Assembly: GCA_029215795.1 (NCBI GenBank) | Contig: JARDYH010000003.1 | Span: 11,372,001-11,436,000 of the forward strand | DNA: 64,000 nt | Origin: Anniella stebbinsi | Taxonomy: Eukaryota > Chordata > Lepidosauria > Squamata > Anniellidae | Direction: 5' to 3' | Shown: positions 57,941 through 64,000 of the stretch, piece after piece | Numbering within the stretch: the stretch's first letter is position 1 | How the letters are laid out: each line of letters opens with the position of its first letter | The notes under the pieces: model-generated | Database searches by the model: none | The model's input: only the letters and a program-made list of their open reading frames with translations | Told to the model about the DNA's origin: nothing | Translations under genes and position numbers: made by a program

Positions 57941-58215
57941 GGGTTTCCTTTGCTAGTGATAGCTGTAGCGCTGCCAAGGGAAACTCCGGAGAATGGAGAC
58001 AGGGGAGGGTTTCCCTTGCTGGTGATAGATCTAGCGTTACCAAGGGAAACCCCAGAGAATGGAGATAGGGGAGGTTTTCCCTTGCTGGTGATAGATCTAG
58101 CGCCACCAAGGGAAACCCCTGAGAATGGAGATAGGGGAGGGTTTCCCTTGCTGGTGATAGCTCTAGTGCTGCCAAGGGAAACCCCCAGAGAATGGAGCTA
58201 GGAGAGGGTTTCCCT
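57941..58215. repeat. 66-bp tandem repeat, about 4.2 copies
   Basis: Units start with GGGTTTCC at 57941, 58007, 58073, 58139 and 58206 (periods 66, 66, 66, 67). Each holds an inverted repeat, GGTTTCCCTTG against CAAGGGAAACC, around GGTGATAGATCTAGCG. Because 66 is divisible by 3, both strands stay open. Confidence 0.92.
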
Positions 58216-58567
58216 TGCTGGTGCTTAACTCTGATCTCTGAGGTGCGATCCCCCTAGCTCTGGGGGGCAGAATGGGGGTGGCCAAAGCCTGGATGCAGTC
58301 CAGGGTTATGCACCCCTATGATAAACTAAGAGACTTCAGTGGATGGGGTGGAGAGGTGTGCAGATGGTGCAGGCAAGACTAGTGGTGGGATCCTGCATCC
58401 CCTCCGCTCAGAGGGGGTGGGGATTGTGGAGGCAGTTTGTTTGATTCAAAGTATCTGTTGTGAGGGCCAATTGATGGCTAAAAGTATGAGGATTAATTCT
58501 TGTACTGCTATGGGTGACAGCCAATGATCTGAGTAGAGGAAGGCACAGTGCTGTGATGTTGCATCAT

Positions 58568-58803
58568 TTTTATTTTGATTGTTACATTTCTATCCCGCCT
58601 TTTCTCTCTCGCAAGACGGGTCAGGTGGTCCTCCTCCTCTCCATATCATCCTCACAACAACAACCCTGTCAGGTAGATTAGGCTGAGAGTCAGTGACTGG
58701 CCCAAAGTCACCCAGTGAGCTTTATGTCCGAGTGTGGACTAGAACCCGGATCTCTCGAATCCCAGTCTAGCACTTTAACCACTACACCACACTGTCTCTC
58801 CTA
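58568..58803 (-). mobile_element. Sauria-type SINE, antisense
   Basis: Inverse orientation: CCATATCATCCTCACAACAA, GAGAGTCAGTGACTGGCCC, CTCTCGAATCCCAGTCTAGC, ACTACACCACACTGTCTC. Confidence 0.85.
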
Positions 58804-59282
58804 CAGGCTCATGGGATATCTTTTCCTAAATGTTATGAGGAAGTGGGGGCATAGGGACTGGAACGGTGGCAGATGCTCTTGAAACATCTAGTTAAGCCCT
58901 CTGATGAACAATTGGACTTCCAATTCATCCCAAAATAGATTAGAGATTGCGTTGTGGTTTGGTTTTTATTTATTTGGGGGGTCGCTCCCCATTGTTTCAC
59001 AGCCCGCTGAATTTCTGCACAATGAATATCCTCTTGTTTCCGGGCACGTGTATTCCTAATCAAACAGCCACAGGAAAAGAAGTTCTAAAGGACAGCAAAA
59101 GGTCCCAAACAATTCTAGGTGAATCATCTCAAACCATCTTTTGTGTGGAAGAAAACCCGGTGAAACAATGAGCGTCTTTGAGGTTGTTTTTCTGAAAGGG
59201 CAAAACCTTGACGAATTATTGGGCTCATGATCTATTACCTATCCTGGCTCGGTGACCTTTCAGGACCTCACTCCACCACCCG

Positions 59283-59885
59283 AACACACTTTATTTTATT
59301 TGTTTCTTTATTTCATTTCTATACTGCCCAATAGCCAAAGCTTTCTGGATGATTCACAAAAATTACAACCACAAGGAACAGCGTAAAACATAATATGAAA
59401 GCTTAAAACCACGATATAAAACCATAAAATAAAAGTACAACCAGAATAAAACCAAGCACTAATGCAAACATTTAAAATACAGATTTAAAACTGCAGAGTT
59501 AAAAGACTAGGATGGTAAAATGCTAAAATACTGGGGAAATAAAAAGGTCTTCACCTGGTGTCGGAAAGAGTACAACATAGGTGCTAGGTGAACCTCTCTA
59601 GGGAGCTTATTCCACAGCCGGGGTGCCACAGCAGAAAAGGCCCTCCTCCTGGTAGCCACCTGCCTCACTTCCTTGGGCAGGGACTCACAGAGAAAGGCCC
59701 CTGAGGATGATCTTAGGGTCCAGGCAGGTACATATGGGAGGAGGTACGCCTTCAGATAACCTGGCCCCAAGCCATTTAGGGCTTTGACTGTTAAAACTGG
59801 ATTCTGCCTTTCTTACAACTCGAATTGGGCCCGGACATGGACTGGCAGCCAGTGCAGTTGGGAAAGTACTGGCATAATGTGGACT
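59283..59885 (-). mobile_element. L2-like LINE ORF2 end and 3' UTR, antisense
   Basis: Minus-strand frame at 59770-59507 reads RRAFSAVAPRLWNKLPREV and FRHQVKTFLFPQ, typical of L2-type ORF2 C termini. The 3' UTR ends in TATTTATT-like sequence at 59,290. The upstream part overlaps the repeat also seen at 38,040-38,215. Confidence 0.82.
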
Positions 59886-60004
59886 CATTAGCCATGATGC
59901 TTACCATACATGATGCTTATCTGCCCCATATGTTTTGATTCTATAGCATCAAAAGGAATGTTGTCTGTCACTGGTGGCATTCTGAAGACAGACTCAAACT
60001 TCAT

Positions 60005-60300
60005 GCAACAGAGTGGAGTTTATATCTTCCAGTGAACCTTAAGAGATCACTGACCCTCTACCTGCCTATCCAATTGCTGCACTCATTCAGGAGAGCCGTT
60101 TCTGGTGGTGCCCAAGATTTGGCAGTCTGGTCCATGGTGGCTCAAAATACAGCCTTTAGGATTGTAACGCCCAGTCTCTGGAATTCCCTAACTCTACAAA
60201 TTAATAGGTGCCAACCCTTCTGGGTTTTCAGTGCCTACTGAAAACATATTTTTCCCAACAAGTATTCCCAGAAAGGAAATCTTTGGAATATATACAGTCA
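60005..60300 (+). mobile_element. L2-like LINE ORF2 remnant
   Basis: Contains ...TAFRIVTPSLWNSLTLQ and a KHIFP-like end. Short and interrupted. Confidence 0.65.
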
Positions 60301-60383
60301 TCGTATACAGTATTTAATTATTTTATACATCACTTAAAAATTTATTTTGGTAGAAGTGATCTATAAATCTAGCTAAATAAATC

Positions 60384-60480
60384 ATAGAATCCTAGAATAG
60401 TAGAGTTGGAAGGGGCCTATAAGGCCATCGAGTCCAACCCCCTGCTCAATGATGGGATCTACCTTAAAGCATTCCTGACA
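60384..60480 (-). mobile_element. CR1 LINE 3' fragment
   Basis: AGAATAGTAGAGTTGGAAGG and CCTATAAGGCCATCGAGTC, truncated after about 100 bp. Confidence 0.85.
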
Positions 60481-61728
60481 AAGAAATACACAAGCTTTAT
60501 GAAATGTGGGAGAGGACCACACATTGCTAAACAGAATCCAAAAGAGAGACCCCAAAACATTCTGGTGTGGATTCTGCCTTTCTTACGACTTGAAAATATT
60601 TTTCTTCTCCTCTGGAGTAAAAGCGCAGGCAACACTTACTCCTCCTCAAACACAAATTAATTAGGTTAAAATTTGCTAGGGCCAGGCTAAAAAAACACCT
60701 TCAGGTGCATTCCTTGGGTGGTAGAGCACTGGTTGAGCATCCCTGGTTCAGAGAAAACTCAACTGTGGATGTTGAACATTTTTTTCCTTTGAAGAACTAT
60801 ATGCCAGGAGGAGTTCTGTGTGACACAAAAGCTCACGATCAGCATTTTAAAGATTAGTTGATTGGATTAAGGGGGGATAACAACTGCAGCCTGTGTTACC
60901 TATTACAAATGGCTGTTATAAGGTGTTCTTACACCTATAGATATTTGGTAGTTATTGGGGGATATCATGACCTCTAGTGGTAATCCTGAGTACTGATAGG
61001 ATAAAGTTAATATCTTTTGTTTTTTTACAAAGAAATTAAGGTATTCATGCTTTATAAAATTAAATAAATCAATAAAGGAAGAAGTGCTTAAACAGGCCAC
61101 CTTTATTTAGTTACATTCCAGTTGCAGGGAACATTATTCATCTCCATTTCTTGGCTATATAAAAAATTGGGCAGTTTAATACTTTGTTGCCGTTCTATAC
61201 TGCCCAATAGCCGAAGCTCTGTGAAAATTCAATTGAGGACAAGGATCTAATGAGTTTGTGACTCAGAGGGCTGGTGGGAGGGGGGGGGGTTGCAGTTAAG
61301 GCAGCCAGTTTAAGGGAAACAGAAAAGGGGGGGGGAAATGTCTGTAACAGCTTTGAAATGACTTGGGGCCTGTGTAGGATCATAAAACTTCATTTTATCC
61401 AAAGATATATGGTTTTTTTTTAATTAAAATTTTATTACTTCAATCTTAGATATATTTTTTTAAAGCTAGTTTCATATTTTCCAACTGAGTTTGAAATGGT
61501 CTGAAGACTTATTCAATAAAATTTGATTGACAGATTGACTATTAGGGATGTCGGAGGAATCCATTTAGGGGGCTGCAATGTACATAAAACTAAGTGCTTC
61601 ACGGCCGCAAATGGTGTGAAATACGCCATTTACGGATGTAATTTTCCTCTGATTTTTCGCCTTTAGCCTATTGTTTCTTTTAGAAAGCTGGAGAACCGCC
61701 CTGCGCACTGAGGCTTGGTCTCTTAAAT
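60480..61728. other. Intergenic, no gene recognised
   Basis: Mostly unplaced AT-rich sequence, with a LINE-tail fragment at 61195-61225. Confidence 0.5.
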
Positions 61729-62075
61729 TAGGGTGAGCATATGGAAAGGAGGACAAGGTTCCTGTATTTTTAACAGTTGTACAGAAAGAGGAATTTCAGC
61801 AGGGGTCATTTATATGCATGTAGCACTTGGTGAAATTCCCTCTTCATCCCAACAGTTAAAGCTGCAGGAGCCGTGCCTAGCATGACCAGATAGTGTGACC
61901 AGATAGTGTGACCAGATACAAAAGAGGGCAGGGCTCCTGCAGCTTTAACTGTTGTGATGAAGAGGGAATTTCACCAAGTGCTGCATGCATATAAATGACA
62001 GCTGCTGAAATTCCCCTTTGAATACAACTGTTAAAGGTACATGAGCCCTATCCTCCGTTCCAGATGGTCACCCTA
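61729..62075. mobile_element. 347-bp hAT MITE with an internal 14-bp triplication
   Basis: Ends TAGGGTGAGCATATGG/AGATGGTCACCCTA, perfect duplication TCTTAAAT (61721-61728 and 62076-62083). The extra length comes from GACCAGATAGTGT repeated three times at about 61883-61920. Confidence 0.9.
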
Positions 62076-62162
62076 TCTTAAATAGACCCAGCCTGTTTTA
62101 ACAATCTCAGGCTATAATCATGTGGGAGAGACTGGATACTAATGTCTTCATAGTACGAGTCC

Positions 62163-62713
62163 TCAGAGACTGAGGACATTAATGCAACCTTTTTTTGGAC
62201 ACAAGGGAGGCAGCTGCTGGGGTCTTTCTAGTGAACTGGCTCCTGGAGAGATGGAAGTCTCATGACACCTTTCCAAGGCCATGTCGTCTCCATGGGCCAT
62301 TAACTTTGCGGTCTCCTTTAAGGACAAGGCATCACTGGGGTCCTCTAAAGATGAGTGTTCAGGGTTCTCATTCATGGCTTGTAGGGCCTCCCGCTGGTGA
62401 TTCCCAAAAATCAGGTGGAGGCAACTTCTCCAAGCACAGCGATGCTCATGGAAGATTCCTTCACCTAATTTTGCGGGCTCCCACACACCACAGCCCATCG
62501 CATGCAAGAGGATCCCCCAACCCTCTATGTAGCATTTTCGAAGGGTGGACTGGAGGGGCTGTCTGGGGGAGATGTGGATGGGGAAATCTATTTCTGCCAG
62601 CCCGGTTGCACATGCTTAAATCCAGACTCAATTCTATGTTCCTGGTTTCCAAATGTCACTTCTTTTTCTTTTTTTTTCTTGTATGTACTGACTTCCTAGA
62701 AAAGGGCAAATAA
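62163..62713. other. Overlapping unidentified open frames
   Basis: A 114-residue minus-strand frame (62507-62163: HEHRCAWRSCLHLIFGNH ... SLEDPSDALSLKETAKLMAH) and a 172-residue plus-strand frame (62195-62713) overlap. The minus-strand frame has protein-like composition, but I recognise no domain. A remnant of a retroelement, or chance, is equally likely. Confidence 0.25.
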
Positions 62714-62741
62714 GTTTTATTAATAAGATAACTTGGGTTTG

Positions 62742-62744
<3 letters not shown>

Positions 62745-62784
<40 letters not shown>

Positions 62785-62810
62785 TATACACACACACACA
62801 TACACACACA
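62745..62810. repeat. (TA)n-(CA)n compound microsatellite
   Basis: About 17 TA units, then ATATACATATATA, then CA-rich repeats. Confidence 0.95.
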
Positions 62811-63109
62811 CTCAATCATATGGTTTTAATGGTATTCTTTTTGCAAGTTGTTGTAAACCAGTCAGTGAAACTCAGTGATAAAGATTGACTTGGCTAGCCA
62901 CCACTTGATGGCAGTAGTTGGACATGTTATTTCATCATGGGGGGGGGGGGAGGAGGAGGAATACAACAGAATGAAAACCGATAGTTCTGTGTGCAGTGGT
63001 ATGTGAATTACTCCAAAGTTCTAAGAGTGATGATTGTGAACGTATGTCCATTATTTAATAAAACCACTAAAGTGATCGTTAAGGGAAAACCAAGAGAGTG
63101 TAGCTACAA

Positions 63110-63874
63110 AGGCCTGTTCTACATCTCCCGGCATTCCAGAAGGGCGTGGGGAGGCGCTCGCAACATCTTGAACATGAGAGCGTCCCCCAGCGTGCACACT
63201 TGGCGCGCGGCGTCCTGGGGGGAAGCAGGGATGTCACGGCCGCCATTTTGTTTTTGGGAAGCACACATTGTTCCTTCACCACAACCCCAGAACTCACTCT
63301 CACAAAATGGCTGCCATGGAGGGGTGCCCATTCTTACAGTGGCAGCCAAGGGAGACATGGCCAGTCACAACTCACTCATTTCCCTGAAGGCAAAACAGTG
63401 GGACTAAAGAAAAGAACAACTTGCCCAAGAACTTAAGTACTAGGCCGAAGTGGGGTCTGAAGTCCAAAACACACAATCGCTCTTTTCAACCCAAATAAAG
63501 ATGGTTCGGGACCGTCCCGAGACTGCGGGAGGTGTGGCCGCCCATCCCACCTGGTGCCCGCTTACTCGCAAATAAGCGCAGCACCAGAAACGGGCACGGA
63601 GCCATGCACCGTGGCTCCGTGCCCATCAGGGGAGAGGGAGGCTGCATTTTCGCCATCCATGGGATGGGGGGGTTAACTCACTTTTTTCAATGGAGCAGGG
63701 CCTCACTCTTGCACAACCGACCCAGCTGTTTGCCCCAACAAAAACGGTGGCTGCAATATCCCTGCTTCCTCCCGGGATGCCGCGCGCCACGTATGCATGG
63801 TGGGGGATGCTCTCATGGTTAAGATATCACGAGTGCCTCCCCCTCCCTCCCGGAACACCATGAGGTGTAGAAAG

Positions 63875-63875
<1 letters not shown>
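63110..63875. mobile_element. Composite of GGCC-TTCTACA-type MITE segments
   Basis: Begins AAAGGCCTGTTCTACATC and ends GAGGTGTAGAAAGGAC next to a (GA)n run. From about 63,480 the sequence parallels the 54.69-55.10 kb interior (GGGACCGTCCCGAGACTGC, CGCCATCCATGGGATGG). It probably records two insertions or an internal rearrangement. Confidence 0.6.

Positions 63876-63876
<1 letters not shown>

Positions 63877-63917
<41 letters not shown>
63877..63917. repeat. (GA)n microsatellite
   Basis: About 20 uninterrupted GA units at the right end of a MITE. Confidence 0.95.
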
Positions 63918-63918
<1 letters not shown>

Positions 63919-64000
63919 GATCTACACACTAGCTTTATAACGTTTTATAAGGTTTACGAAAACTCTTTGGGCCACATGACGCACTCCCTTGAACGTTGTA

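Noticed and set aside
57887..58201. Repeat protein of 22-residue units
   Set aside because: Both strands are open only because the tandem period is 66 bp; no start context, promoter or homologue.
57941..58215. CRISPR-like array
   Set aside because: Regular 66-bp spacing, but there are no variable spacers between constant repeats, and the DNA is vertebrate.

Overview
ORGANISM. The window is vertebrate nuclear DNA from a reptile, most likely a squamate (lizard or snake). It carries a complete spliced lactate dehydrogenase B gene whose protein reads closest, as I remember the family, to bird and reptile LDHB. It also carries Sauria-type tRNA SINEs, CR1 and L2-like LINE fragments, and a very dense load of short non-autonomous DNA transposons (mainly hAT-like, some 3-bp-TSD PIF/Harbinger-like). 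The species cannot be named from the sequence alone. There are no bacterial, phage or CRISPR features. || LAYOUT. (1) 1-3,070: sequence downstream of LDHB, with a CR1-like fragment, a foldback element and a block that looks like conserved non-coding DNA (1,850-2,160). (2) 3,070-about 22,500, minus strand: LDHB. Seven coding exons (14,775 down to 3,288) encode a 333-residue enzyme. All introns are GT-AG and exon sizes are 126, 118, 174, 174, 118, 124 and 168 nt. A non-coding first exon and promoter probably lie in the CpG island at about 21,130-22,930. The introns are packed with transposons, including one hAT MITE only 10 nt from a 5' splice site. (3) 23,000-64,000: intergenic sequence upstream of LDHB with no recognisable protein-coding gene. 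In mammals and birds the next gene on this side is KCNJ8; it is not seen here. || MOST INTERESTING STRUCTURE. Two 1.8-kb GC-rich elements (3,826-5,644 inside the last LDHB intron, and 27,864-29,673 upstream of the gene, in opposite orientation) have the same build. Each has TAGGG(A/G)TGTGCAC ends, a perfect 8-bp target-site duplication that differs between the two, and an internal array of exactly five units of about 242 bp. Each unit is a long hairpin centred on a TGATG-T-CATCA palindrome. A 553-bp relative (23,643-24,195) has the same ends, its own 8-bp duplication and no array. I read these as non-autonomous hAT transposons that carry and mobilise a tandem array of palindromes. || OTHER TRANSPOSON ARCHAEOLOGY. 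A 319-bp hAT MITE family (ends TAGGGTGACCA or TAGGCTGACCA) is present many times with intact 8-bp duplications, including one copy nested in another. A solo LTR with 5-bp duplications abuts one MITE. A 299-bp 5'-truncated L1-like insert with a 15-bp duplication splits an L2-like element. Two 3-bp-TSD MITEs share a single TAA. There is also a 66-bp tandem array that stays open as a 22-residue peptide repeat, and a MITE whose left arm alone was amplified six-fold.
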